Assembly (NCBI GenBank): GCA_050178015.1
Contig: JBFXGM010000002.1
Span: 1-64,000 of the forward strand
DNA: 64,000 nt
Origin: Gaoshiqia sp050178015
Lineage (GTDB): Bacteria > Bacteroidota > Bacteroidia > Bacteroidales > Prolixibacteraceae
Direction of reading: 5' to 3'
The notes under the pieces were generated by a model. The model did not search any database. It was not told the origin of the DNA and saw nothing but the letters and a program-made list of their open reading frames with translations. Below, in pieces: positions 16,136 through 23,920 of this stretch. Position numbers and translations under genes: made by a program. Position 1 is the stretch's first letter; each line of letters opens with the position of its first letter.

Positions 16136-16678
16136 ATGCGCATTACACGAGAAAACACCGTTGGATTGGTGATCGACATTCAGGAGCGGTTGCTCCCGGC
16201 CATGGCCGAACAGGAAGAATTGCTCCACACCTGTAAAATTTTGGTTGAAGGCTTGCAGGAACTGGCCATCCCGCTGATCGTTACCCAGCAATATACCAAA
16301 GGACTGGGCGAAACCGTTGAGCCGATCCGCTCGCTGATCAACGATTTCAACCCCATTGAAAAACGCGATTTCAGCTGCTGCGACGAAAATGCCGTGGTGG
16401 AACAACTGAAAGCGAAAGATGCCAAAAACGTGATCATCTGTGGCATCGAAAGCCATGTGTGCGTGCTGCAAACCGCCATCGACCTGAAAGAAGCCGGTTA
16501 TGTGCCGGTCGTGGTGATGGACTGTGTTTCGTCGCGCTCGCTCGACCATGTTGACCTGGCGGCAGAACGATTCCGCCACGAAGGGATTATGATGACTTCG
16601 TACGAATCCATCTTGTTTGAGCTGACCCGCTCGTCGGCAGCTGCCGAATTCCGGGCGATCTCCAAACTCGTCAAATAA
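16136..16678 (+). CDS. Isochorismatase-fold cysteine hydrolase
   Basis: A cytosolic hydrolase of about 180 residues. From the ATG at 16136 (MRITRENTVGLVIDIQERL) the catalytic Asp is D14. The Lys lies in NPIEKRDFSC, and the Cys lies in GIESHVCVLQTA after the usual non-proline cis-peptide stretch. The 18-base longer frame starts at a TTG within the tandem repeat and is less likely. Family members include nicotinamidases, N-carbamoylsarcosine amidases and YcaC-like proteins; nothing visible picks one. It follows the SIS-domain gene and may share its transcript. Confidence 0.87.
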   Translation: MRITRENTVGLVIDIQERLLPAMAEQEELLHTCKILVEGLQELAIPLIVTQQYTKGLGETVEPIRSLINDFNPIEKRDFSCCDENAVVEQLKAKDAKNVIICGIESHVCVLQTAIDLKEAGYVPVVVMDCVSSRSLDHVDLAAERFRHEGIMMTSYESILFELTRSSAAAEFRAISKLVK

Positions 16679-16684
16679 AACGAC

Positions 16685-16853
16685 AGAAAGCGGGTGTCTA
16701 AAAGATTGCCGGCCAACGTAAGTCATCCTGAACTTCCTGCCCGGCGATCAGCCGGGGTTTCAGGATCTGTAACAGTTACAGCGCCAAACGAAACAGATTC
16801 CGAAGCAAGTTCGGAATGACGAACCATTAAATTTTTTCAGACACCCGCTTTCT
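16685..16853. repeat. Inverted-repeat-bounded element (MITE-like), copy 2
   Basis: AGAAAGCGGGTGTCT (16685-16699) and AGACACCCGCTTTCT (16839-16853) are perfect 15-bp inverted repeats. They enclose a double-hairpin repeat at 16722-16820 (TCATCCTGAA..TTTCAGGAT, then ATTCCGAA..TTCGGAAT). The arms resemble those at 6514/6644 in the GGTGTC(C/T)AAAA part. The element separates two convergent genes and could end transcription from both sides. Confidence 0.75.
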
Positions 16854-16900
16854 CGTTTCTTTCGCCAACAATCTCAGCCAAAAAACAACAAGCCTGGAGA

Positions 16901-19474
16901 TTACTTTGTCACCATCAGCTTTTTGGCCAAGACGGTCCCATTCAGTTTCACCCTGAAAAAGTACAGCCCGGCAGGCCAACTGGTCAGGTCCACATCCACG
17001 GTATTTTCGTTAGCCGCAAACGAAACCGACCGGGCAAACACCCGCTGCCCCGTCATCGAATAAACAGCCAGTTCCACCGTGCTGCCTTCCACTTCACCCA
17101 AGGTAAAATGAAACAAACCGGTTGACGGGTTTGGATACACTTCAATGGTTTGGCTGATCAGGCTGATGGCCATTTCTCCGTAATCTCCGTTTTGGCCGTC
17201 CACTTGCAGAAAGTACGTTTTTGAAGGATCGACGGCCAGGTTTTCGATCACCGACGCTGTTCCCAGGCTGGAATTATCGTTGGCCGCCAGCAACGTGTAC
17301 CGGGCTGCAACCCCCGAAACAATATCGGCAGCCGATTCGGCCTCATAAACGGCAATCTGCGTGTCGAAGCCCGAAGTTTCAATCGAAATCAGCCCGCTTG
17401 ATGTTCCCGGAAAGGTGAACCAAACCGAGTTGTCGAGTACCGGGCCGGAGGCTGGCACACACCACGCGTTTGGCGCATTGCAGCCGCTTCCCGTCGGGTA
17501 CGGCTCCCGTGTTTCCACCGTTGCACATTCATTCGTGAAATAGGCATTCCGGCCAAGCTTCAGGGCAATGGACTGCGACACATCGTCGTTCTCGGGCATC
17601 ACCACCTGCAGCAGCACACTATCGGCTGACGAGCAATTGCCATGAGTGCCGGTAACTTTCACATACGTTTCAAACGAACCAAACTTTCGCGCTTCCTCTT
17701 TCAAGGTTAGAAACAACAAATTGCCGCTCACCTGCTTGTCAAAGAATTCATCAGCGGTGACTTTAAACTCAAAAAAATTGGCCCCGGAAGCGCTGAACTC
17801 ATAGTTCTGAAGATCGGAACCACACAGGCTCATCACCTCCGGCATATCATCCAGCGCTACCGGCAACTCCTGAAAAGTGGTGATCAGGTCCTCAAAAACC
17901 ACCTGATCGGTGCCGTTTTCGTTGCCCACTGTAAGGGAAACGGTGTAGCTGCCCTCAGCCGTAAAAATGATTTCCGGGTGCTGCGAATTGGCCGAAGTGC
18001 CGTTCACAAACGCAAAGCCTGCGGGCTGAATTTGCCACAGCCAGCTCTCCGGCTTGTTGCGCGAAAGATCGGTCAACTGCACCGGGGTTTCCAGGCAGGC
18101 CACCGTCACATCGGCCTCAAAATTGGCCCGCGGAACACTGAAATAGTCCCAGCCGTCGAGCTGCAATACGCCCGTATTGTCTGGGTCCAGCCACTTTTTC
18201 AGCTGCCTGGCCGGATCGGAACTATACTCCCACGACAAGGAGAACTTGCCGAAATACGAGTTCACATCGTCGCCGCCATGTAGCTGGCCGATTACCCGCT
18301 TATTACCGTCAAAAAGAGGCGAACCGGAAGAACCCGACTGATCGAGGCCGACATCGTAGGTTACTTCCCAGTGGGTGTTGGCTTGCGACGTGAAATTGCC
18401 ATCCCAGATGATAGGGGCCGCATAACTCACCGGAGGGTCCTGGTCGAGAGCAATGTTTTTCGGCCCGCCTTCGGGATGATGAATACAGGTGCCCGAGGCC
18501 GGTTGCTGTCCGCCAGCATCCCATCCCGCGAAATAGGGCGCGTAATCCTCCGTCGGATATTCGCTCAGCAACAAGAGGGTAAAATCAGTATAGTTGTTGG
18601 TCGCCACCAGGCCGGAGCCGGAAAGGGTCTGTTCCAGGCTGGCATCGTTGCTGGTACAAGTCGAATTTTCGTAGTTAAAATAGGTGACCAGCGTGGCCGC
18701 CTCGCCTGCGGTGCTGAGGCAATGGTTGGCGGTAAGAAAGTAAGGTGTGCCGTCGGCGCGCACATTGTTCACCAACGCGCCGGTGCAGTAATAGCTGAAC
18801 CGGGCATCCTGGTAGGTCATCAAACATACCGAGCGCTTTTCCTCCTGCCAGTCGGACCCTTCGGGACAATTGATAAACACTTCGCTCCGGGCCACCGATT
18901 TAACATCGAGGTAGGCCTTGCTGACGGCACCAATGACCAGCTGGCCGGGAAAGTCGGCCTCCAACGGCTCGTTGTATTCCACAATCAGCTTGTTGTCCGG
19001 AAAAACAGCCAGGGCCAGCTGCCCGTCGTCTTTGTTGTTGATGTGTGTAAACCCGCCGCGAATTAAAGTCTTATCCTTGTTGTAAACGTACACCGCCGCC
19101 CCTTCGGGCAGTTGGAAGGTTTCGAAAAATACGCCCAGCGACAGCGCATCGGGACAGCTGATTTCGTATTGCCAAACGGTTTGATCGGCCAGCTCGGTTT
19201 TGACGCCTTTTTCCCGGATATCCACCGATAAGGCCTGTACCAGTCCAAAACGGTTGGGGACACCCTCGCGGACATCTTCGGCCAGGCGGTCGGCCACCTG
19301 CACCGAATCGAGCCGCGACAACGGAATGATCTTGGCCTGCTTCTCGGTAATCCCAAAACTGGCCGGAAGACTGTTGTCTGACAACTGGCCAAACGCAAAC
19401 GCACTCACCAACAAAAAGGCCAGCAGCAAGCCCCCCTTCTTCAACCGATCCTGTAAACTGAAACACACCTTCAT
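16901..19474 (-). CDS. Secreted trypsin-fold serine protease with PKD-like domain and T9SS sorting domain
   Basis: An exported peptidase of 857 residues. It has a signal peptide (1-30, ending SAFAFGQ), a propeptide-like region to about 190, and a chymotrypsin-fold domain at about 205-430. The catalytic triad is visible: H251 in TANHCLS, D297 in NNYTDFTLL and S383 in QSGSSGSPLFDG. This arrangement resembles lysyl endopeptidase-like enzymes (MEROPS S1). A PKD-like domain follows at about 450-535 (LTDLSRNKPESWLWQIQP), then a jelly-roll-like region. A type A T9SS C-terminal domain covers 775-857 (VYPNPSTGLFHFTL and GLYFFRVKLNG). It should be exported through the outer membrane by the type IX system. 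The gene is monocistronic by context. Confidence 0.93.
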   Translation of the reverse strand: MKVCFSLQDRLKKGGLLLAFLLVSAFAFGQLSDNSLPASFGITEKQAKIIPLSRLDSVQVADRLAEDVREGVPNRFGLVQALSVDIREKGVKTELADQTVWQYEISCPDALSLGVFFETFQLPEGAAVYVYNKDKTLIRGGFTHINNKDDGQLALAVFPDNKLIVEYNEPLEADFPGQLVIGAVSKAYLDVKSVARSEVFINCPEGSDWQEEKRSVCLMTYQDARFSYYCTGALVNNVRADGTPYFLTANHCLSTAGEAATLVTYFNYENSTCTSNDASLEQTLSGSGLVATNNYTDFTLLLLSEYPTEDYAPYFAGWDAGGQQPASGTCIHHPEGGPKNIALDQDPPVSYAAPIIWDGNFTSQANTHWEVTYDVGLDQSGSSGSPLFDGNKRVIGQLHGGDDVNSYFGKFSLSWEYSSDPARQLKKWLDPDNTGVLQLDGWDYFSVPRANFEADVTVACLETPVQLTDLSRNKPESWLWQIQPAGFAFVNGTSANSQHPEIIFTAEGSYTVSLTVGNENGTDQVVFEDLITTFQELPVALDDMPEVMSLCGSDLQNYEFSASGANFFEFKVTADEFFDKQVSGNLLFLTLKEEARKFGSFETYVKVTGTHGNCSSADSVLLQVVMPENDDVSQSIALKLGRNAYFTNECATVETREPYPTGSGCNAPNAWCVPASGPVLDNSVWFTFPGTSSGLISIETSGFDTQIAVYEAESAADIVSGVAARYTLLAANDNSSLGTASVIENLAVDPSKTYFLQVDGQNGDYGEMAISLISQTIEVYPNPSTGLFHFTLGEVEGSTVELAVYSMTGQRVFARSVSFAANENTVDVDLTSWPAGLYFFRVKLNGTVLAKKLMVTK

Positions 19475-19834
19475 AACGAACGTTATCCTCCACTCCTTTT
19501 ATAAATATTTGGCAACCGCTGCCGGAACCCCGTCACCGGAAAGCAGCACGCAAACAACGAAATTTTTTTGAGAAAATGAAAAAAGATTCACGTCGGCAAA
19601 CCACATAAATCATTCCAACAATCTACCCGGAATTTCTTGTGCCAAATGCTTTGCGTTTATAAACAAATCAGGCATGGAAAAAGATTTTGGGATTTGCTTT
19701 TGCCCTGTCAGGACAATGTCTCCTATTCATATCAAGTCCCGGGGCGTTACCTTGGGCTTCTATACTGACCAGGTGACTGGCTGTCACCTGGTCAGTAAGG
19801 TCCTATTTTCACTGAACAACAATGCTTTCCGGTC
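19475..19834. other. Intergenic region without a supported gene
   Basis: This 360-base gap holds the perfect hairpin at 19763-19797 and otherwise nothing I recognise. The promoter of the protease gene should lie in the left part, but I see no clear TAnnTTTG box. Confidence 0.5.
19763..19797. repeat. Perfect hairpin repeat, copy 2 of the GTCACC family
   Basis: TACTGACCAGGTGAC (19763-19777) and GTCACCTGGTCAGTA (19783-19797) are perfect 15-bp arms around TGGCT. The same arms occur at 23728-23762. It lies 38 bases after the XRE regulator stop and could serve as a terminator in RNA, but no T-run follows. Confidence 0.8.
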
Positions 19835-20149
19835 TTATCTGTTGAGCACTTTCAGCAGCGTGGCATTTTCGATTTCCAGCTCGCGCAAGCGTACCCGGGT
19901 GGCTTCTTCAAGGGTGTATTTGGGCGGATGGTTCAGTTCCAGCTGGTCGGCCAGTGCCCTGAGCAAGTTAAACTCCAGGATAACCGATAACTCGGATAAC
20001 CGGTTTAGCCTCAGCTGACCTTCTTTCAGCATTTTGCTTACTGAACTCGGGTGCATACCCATTTTTTTGGATAGCTGACTGCTGTTTAAGCCTTTCTCTT
20101 TCATTTTTTGCCGTATCAACCGGATGGCTTCCTGTTCGATGTTTTTCAT
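19835..20149 (-). CDS. XRE-family helix-turn-helix regulator
   Basis: A small DNA-binding protein of 104 residues from the ATG at 20149 (MKNIEQEAIRL). An AAGG 4 bases upstream supports this start over the longer frame from 20176. The Cro/C1-type helix-turn-helix is at about 12-60 (MKEKGLNSSQLSKKMGMHPSSVSKMLKEGQ). The C-terminus (LEEATRVRLRELEIENATLLKVL) is a short leucine-rich coiled coil, probably for dimer formation. The gene faces an AT-rich region with seven 21-bp tandem repeats, which could be its binding sites (inference). No partner toxin or phage gene is adjacent. Confidence 0.85.
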   Translation of the reverse strand: MKNIEQEAIRLIRQKMKEKGLNSSQLSKKMGMHPSSVSKMLKEGQLRLNRLSELSVILEFNLLRALADQLELNHPPKYTLEEATRVRLRELEIENATLLKVLNR

Positions 20150-20798
20150 ATGCCTTACAAATGGTTTGTTTATCAATTAAATATAGCCTTTTATTCACAC
20201 ACACAAGCCATAAAGCAGTTATTATATTCCTTAAAGCAATAACTAATAGCATAAAACAACATTCTACTAGCAGTAAAAAAGATAATAATCGTATTTTATG
20301 CCTTACATATCGAATTAATAAATACATATATCGACTTCTATCATACATACGTCGTCTTAAATCAGACATAAATCGTCTTCAATCAGACATATATCGACAT
20401 AAATCATACATATATCGACATAAATCATACATACATCGACTTCTATCATACAAACATCGTCTTAATAAATGATAGTCTATCCTTTTTAAAACATTACATC
20501 GTTTTAAACGCAATCTGACAGGAATTAAACGCACCCCGCATATTTCAGGCCTTTACCTGAATTCCTGTAACCGACCAATATGTCCGCCGGAATCGCAGAT
20601 CCGCTTTTCAGAAAATAGCCTTCCTCCCCGGCTCAGGCTCATATTGTTTACCTTCAGCACTAAACACCGTCATTTGTTATCACTCAAAATCACTACACGA
20701 TACTCTCTCAGCATAAAAAAACCCACCAACATTCCACAGAACAATAAATAAAATACCTTACATTAGCATTTCAAGAATCAACCAAACAACCTACCTGT
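20150..20798. other. AT-rich intergenic region with tandem repeats
   Basis: This 649-base region between divergent genes is visibly richer in A and T than its surroundings. It holds the 21-bp array at 20322-20472. The rest (20473-20798) shows no repeat, gene or clear promoter, although the start of the barrel gene at 20799 must be served from here. Confidence 0.6.
20322..20472. repeat. Array of seven imperfect 21-bp tandem repeats
   Basis: Units start at 20322, 20343, 20364, 20385, 20406, 20427 and 20448 (last one partial). The consensus is about AtACATAyATCGaCttaaATC, and a weak further unit may precede (20301-20321). Every unit keeps ACA(T/A)A..TCG(A/T)C. The 21-base period is two turns of the helix, so equivalent bases face one side. 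The plus-strand frame through the array (20161-20472) stays open and would encode heptads such as YIYRHKS, but its only ATG lies 11 bases from the divergent XRE start. Confidence 0.85.
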
Positions 20799-21548
20799 AT
20801 GAAACGCTTTTTGCTTTACATCCTGCTTTTCGCGGCCCTTCCCGCTTATGTCAGCGCGCAGGTCCAATCTTCCGAAACATCGTTAAACCTTTCCCAACAC
20901 AAAGATTCGCCCAGGCTGGTGTTATCTGCCAGGGGCGGGTTGTCGTACCTGACCGCCAGCGCCAAAGAGGACAAGAAAACACTTCGCAGTTACGGGCTCA
21001 GTGAGGATGCCGCAGATGACTACTACCGCGATTATAAGCTGGGGTACCACAGCCGGGCCAACCTCGGCATCATATTCCCCTCGGGCATGGGCGGGGGAAT
21101 TGTGCACCGCTACTTTTCGACCAGCGCCGGACTAACCGGCTTCTTCGATCCGCAGGACGGGGTACACCTGATTTACGGAGAGATAAGCGAACAGGTCCAC
21201 ATCAACTTTTACGGGGCCACCTTCGACATGCAACAAGAGCTTAGCCCAAAACTCGCCGGAAAATTGAGCTACGGCATCGGCTATACCGATTTCAGGGACG
21301 AAATGATCATGATGAACCAACCTGTGCTGATCACCGGAAACAACCTCGGCCTGGATATGGCTTTCGATTTGCAATACCTGCTGTTTGGTAAACTGGCCCT
21401 GAACGCGCAGCTTTCGTATTTTGTTTCCTCCCTCAATAAAGTGAAGTATGACGACGGCTACAACAGCGAAAGCTACGAGCTGTCGGATGACGAAAAACAA
21501 AACCTGTCGGCCCTGGACCTTTCGGTAGGGCTTTCCTACACCTTCTAA
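20799..21548 (+). CDS. Outer membrane beta-barrel protein of unknown function
   Basis: A 249-residue exported protein. The signal peptide is clear (MKRFLLYILLFAALPAYVSA, cleaved before QVQSS). The mature part alternates aromatic/aliphatic and polar residues in strands separated by glycine-rich turns (SARGGLSYLTAS, GYHSRANLGIIFPSGMGGGI, LAGKLSYGIGYTDF) and ends in phenylalanine (LDLSVGLSYTF), as in barrels inserted by the BAM complex. About 8-10 strands are likely. It is nine bases upstream of the BACON lipoprotein gene, so the two are probably co-transcribed and may form a cell-surface pair. I do not recognise a specific family. Confidence 0.8.
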   Translation: MKRFLLYILLFAALPAYVSAQVQSSETSLNLSQHKDSPRLVLSARGGLSYLTASAKEDKKTLRSYGLSEDAADDYYRDYKLGYHSRANLGIIFPSGMGGGIVHRYFSTSAGLTGFFDPQDGVHLIYGEISEQVHINFYGATFDMQQELSPKLAGKLSYGIGYTDFRDEMIMMNQPVLITGNNLGLDMAFDLQYLLFGKLALNAQLSYFVSSLNKVKYDDGYNSESYELSDDEKQNLSALDLSVGLSYTF

Positions 21549-21557
21549 ACCAAGGAT

Positions 21558-23558
21558 ATGAAAACAATCATCACCATCATCCAACGAGCAAGCCTGTTGT
21601 TGCTTCTCTGCGTTCCGTTTCTGTTTGAAGCCTGCAACGACGAATTTCTGGAGGAAAATGCCAGCCAGTCATTTCTCTTGCAAGACACCCTGTATGTAAC
21701 CGAAAAGACCATCGCGCAGGAAATAACCCTGGGCATCCCGGAAGCAAAAAATGCCAATTACACCATCCGGGTCATCCCCAAATGGCTGGAGATTGCCGAG
21801 ATGGAAGGAACCTTCGACAACGGCTATGCCAAGCTTTATGTCTCGGTAGTCGCGTTACCCGAATTCAACGAGATCGGTTTTTACGAGGGCGCCCTTCATA
21901 TTTATGTGGAAGGAAAGGGCACCTATTACGGCACCGTTTTTTATGCCCGGCTGGGCGATCCAACCATCACGGTACAACCCGCCATCGTGGAATTTGGAAC
22001 AGACGACTATGCCACCGTAACCGTTTCGAATACCACTGCAAACAGCATCCTGCTTTGGGAAATACAGGAACTGCCCAACTGGCTGAACGCAAATGCGACG
22101 AATGGTATGGCCGTACAGAACGGGAGCAACGTTATCTCTTTTTGGGTGAACCGCAACAACCTGGAACCGGGAGTTTACAACCATAACCTGGTGCTGTGGA
22201 ACAATTCGTCCAATGAAAAATTCATTCTTCCGGTGAGCATGAAGGTTGTAGGCCCCAGCATGAGCGTATCGCCCGCCCAGGTTGATTTGGGCGCAAGCGG
22301 AACCGTAGCTGTTACCATCAGCAATGCCACTGAAAACAGCACCTTGCACTGGTCCATCAAAGACCTCCCGCCGTGGTTGCTGGTTAGCCAAACCGACGGA
22401 ACAACCACCCGCTACCAAAACAGCACGATAACCTTCAGCGTGAACCGCGAAAACCTGGACCTTGGTGTTTACACCCATGACCTGGTGATTGAAAACGATT
22501 CGGAGAACAAAACGTTCGTCCTTCCGGTGAGGATGGAAGTGGTTGATTTTATGGACGACGCATTGACCACTCTTCTGGAAGGCCATATTGTGGATGCCGA
22601 ATACCACGAAGGCAGCGGAATACTGGCCATCATTACCCAAACGCCCAAACTCTTGCAGCTCTTCCACACCAACACCAACACGCTGGAGTCGTTCGCCCTG
22701 GAAAGTGTTCCGGCTTGTATCAGTCTGGCTGAAGACGGCAGCGAGCTTCTGATCGGCAATACCAATGCAACCATAAGCCGCATCAGCCTGGCAAACCCAA
22801 CCGTTCATCAAACCTTTGAAATCGACTGTATTCCGTATGACATTGTTTTCGGGAGCAATAACTGGTGCTACATCACCCCCACCCTCGATCAGTGGGTGCA
22901 TTTCCGCAGTTTGAACCTGCAAACCGGGGAGCTTGTTAAATCAAGCAGTTCAAGCGCCATCTACGAAAAAACCATCATCCGGAAAATCCCGAACAAAGAC
23001 ATGCTGCTGGGCACCCGCACCGGCTTAAGCCCCTCGGGCATTTTGCTGTTCGATACCAGCCAGGGCATCTGCAACGAAAACATCAACTATTGGCATGAAG
23101 GGATCGGCAATTTCTGGCTGACGGAGGACGGGTCGAAGTTTGTTTGCTCAACCGGGCGCATTTACCGCACACCCGACTATACCGACGATTACGTACACAG
23201 CATCGACATATCGCCCATCGGCGACCTGGGCACCAACTGGGACGCCCCCATAAAATGGACCGACCACAGTGCTGCCGCCAACACCTTATTTGTGCTTCGG
23301 GCCGCTCCGGACTACTACACCAACAACAACGATTCGTGGATTGAAAGCTACGACGCCTACAGCTACGAAAAACTGGCAACCTACCGGCCCATGCCCGTCG
23401 TTTTAACCATCGGTGGGGTACGGAAGGAATACGAAACCAAAGCATCTTTTGTATTTGCATCGAACGATGAAACGGCCATCTATGTGCTGAAAAATGTGAA
23501 TCAAAGCTATTCCATTGGCAACCAATGGGCCATTGAGAAGATGATTACGGGCGATTAA
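21558..23558 (+). CDS. Lipoprotein-like surface protein with two BACON domains and a C-terminal propeller-like region
   Basis: A 666-residue exported protein. The N-terminus (hydrophobic to residue 23, then EACNDEF) suggests a lipoprotein attached at C26, although the -3 and -2 residues (F, E) are not ideal. Two BACON-type domains follow at about 133-230 and 233-327, each with 'LPxWL' and ending 'ILPVSMKV' or 'VLPVRMEV'. BACON domains are Bacteroidota modules thought to bind glycans or mucin. An earlier related segment lies at about 40-130. Residues 340-660 look like repeated propeller blades (for example CISLAEDGSELLIGNTNATI). It follows a barrel gene by nine bases. The stop codon abuts a dispersed repeat. 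The ligand is unknown. Confidence 0.82.
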   Translation: MKTIITIIQRASLLLLLCVPFLFEACNDEFLEENASQSFLLQDTLYVTEKTIAQEITLGIPEAKNANYTIRVIPKWLEIAEMEGTFDNGYAKLYVSVVALPEFNEIGFYEGALHIYVEGKGTYYGTVFYARLGDPTITVQPAIVEFGTDDYATVTVSNTTANSILLWEIQELPNWLNANATNGMAVQNGSNVISFWVNRNNLEPGVYNHNLVLWNNSSNEKFILPVSMKVVGPSMSVSPAQVDLGASGTVAVTISNATENSTLHWSIKDLPPWLLVSQTDGTTTRYQNSTITFSVNRENLDLGVYTHDLVIENDSENKTFVLPVRMEVVDFMDDALTTLLEGHIVDAEYHEGSGILAIITQTPKLLQLFHTNTNTLESFALESVPACISLAEDGSELLIGNTNATISRISLANPTVHQTFEIDCIPYDIVFGSNNWCYITPTLDQWVHFRSLNLQTGELVKSSSSSAIYEKTIIRKIPNKDMLLGTRTGLSPSGILLFDTSQGICNENINYWHEGIGNFWLTEDGSKFVCSTGRIYRTPDYTDDYVHSIDISPIGDLGTNWDAPIKWTDHSAAANTLFVLRAAPDYYTNNNDSWIESYDAYSYEKLATYRPMPVVLTIGGVRKEYETKASFVFASNDETAIYVLKNVNQSYSIGNQWAIEKMITGD

Positions 23559-23626
23559 CTTGTTTCAGGATCTGTCAATAACAGGTGCCGAACTTGAAAC
23601 AGATTCCGAAATAAATTCGGAATGAC
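23558..23626. repeat. Dispersed double-hairpin repeat, shortened copy
   Basis: TTGTTTCAGGATCTGT at the left and ACAGATTCCGAAATAAATTCGGAATGAC at the right match the layout seen at 16722-16820. The left arm (TCATCCTGAA) is missing, because the BACON lipoprotein gene ends there. Confidence 0.65.
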
Positions 23627-23662
23627 AGCTCCGGAAATTTTGCACGATCCTTAGGATTTTGC

Positions 23663-23705
23663 CCGGCTCATCCGGATTTGCAGAAAAGTCATTCAACGCA
23701 TACCC
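23663..23705. repeat. Degenerate direct repeat A (CCGGCTCATC..CATTCAACGC)
   Basis: CCGGCTCATCCGGATTTGCAG followed by AAAAGTCATTCAACGC. Related copies lie at 23778-23822 and 27027-27071, on the two sides of the GH13-like gene. Confidence 0.65.
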
Positions 23706-23727
23706 GGAAGAGTCGGGTCGAAGTTGA

Positions 23728-23762
23728 TACTGACCAGGTGACTTGGAGTCACCTGGTCAGTA
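23728..23762. repeat. Perfect hairpin repeat, copy 3 of the GTCACC family
   Basis: TACTGACCAGGTGACT (23728-23743) and AGTCACCTGGTCAGTA (23747-23762) are perfect 16-bp arms around TGG. It shares 15 bases per arm with the copy at 19763-19797, 4 kb away. Confidence 0.8.
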
Positions 23763-23777
23763 AAACCCGTTTTTCAC

Positions 23778-23822
23778 ACCGGCTTATCGGGATGTGCAGG
23801 GACATCATTCAACGCGGCTGGA
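23778..23822. repeat. Degenerate direct repeat B
   Basis: CACCGGCTTATCGGGATGTG, then CAGGGACATCATTCAACGCG and GCTGGA. The right end is identical to copy C (27027-27071) over TTCAACGCGGCTGGA. It lies just upstream of the GH13-like gene. Confidence 0.65.
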
Positions 23823-23920
23823 ATGGATAGCCGATCCAACCGTTCAGCGATTTTCGGATATCGGGAAGAGCAAGTTCACATGTTGCCCCGATTCTCTTTT
23901 CCCTTGCAAATCAGAAATAT

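Larger units (their letters stand above)
23559..23920. other. Repeat-rich intergenic region upstream of the GH13-like gene
   Basis: This 362-base gap holds the shortened double-hairpin repeat, two copies of a CCGGCTCATC..TTCAACGC repeat and the perfect hairpin at 23728-23762. No gene is supported. Confidence 0.6.

Noticed and set aside
20161..20472. Frame encoding heptads (YIYRHKS-like) in the 21-bp repeats
   Set aside because: Its only ATG lies 11 bases from the divergent XRE start, leaving no room for a promoter. The open frame follows from a 21-base repeat that has no stop. Kept only as an alternative in the findings.
20322..20472. CRISPR array
   Set aside because: The 21-bp units adjoin directly with no unique spacers, and there are no cas genes.
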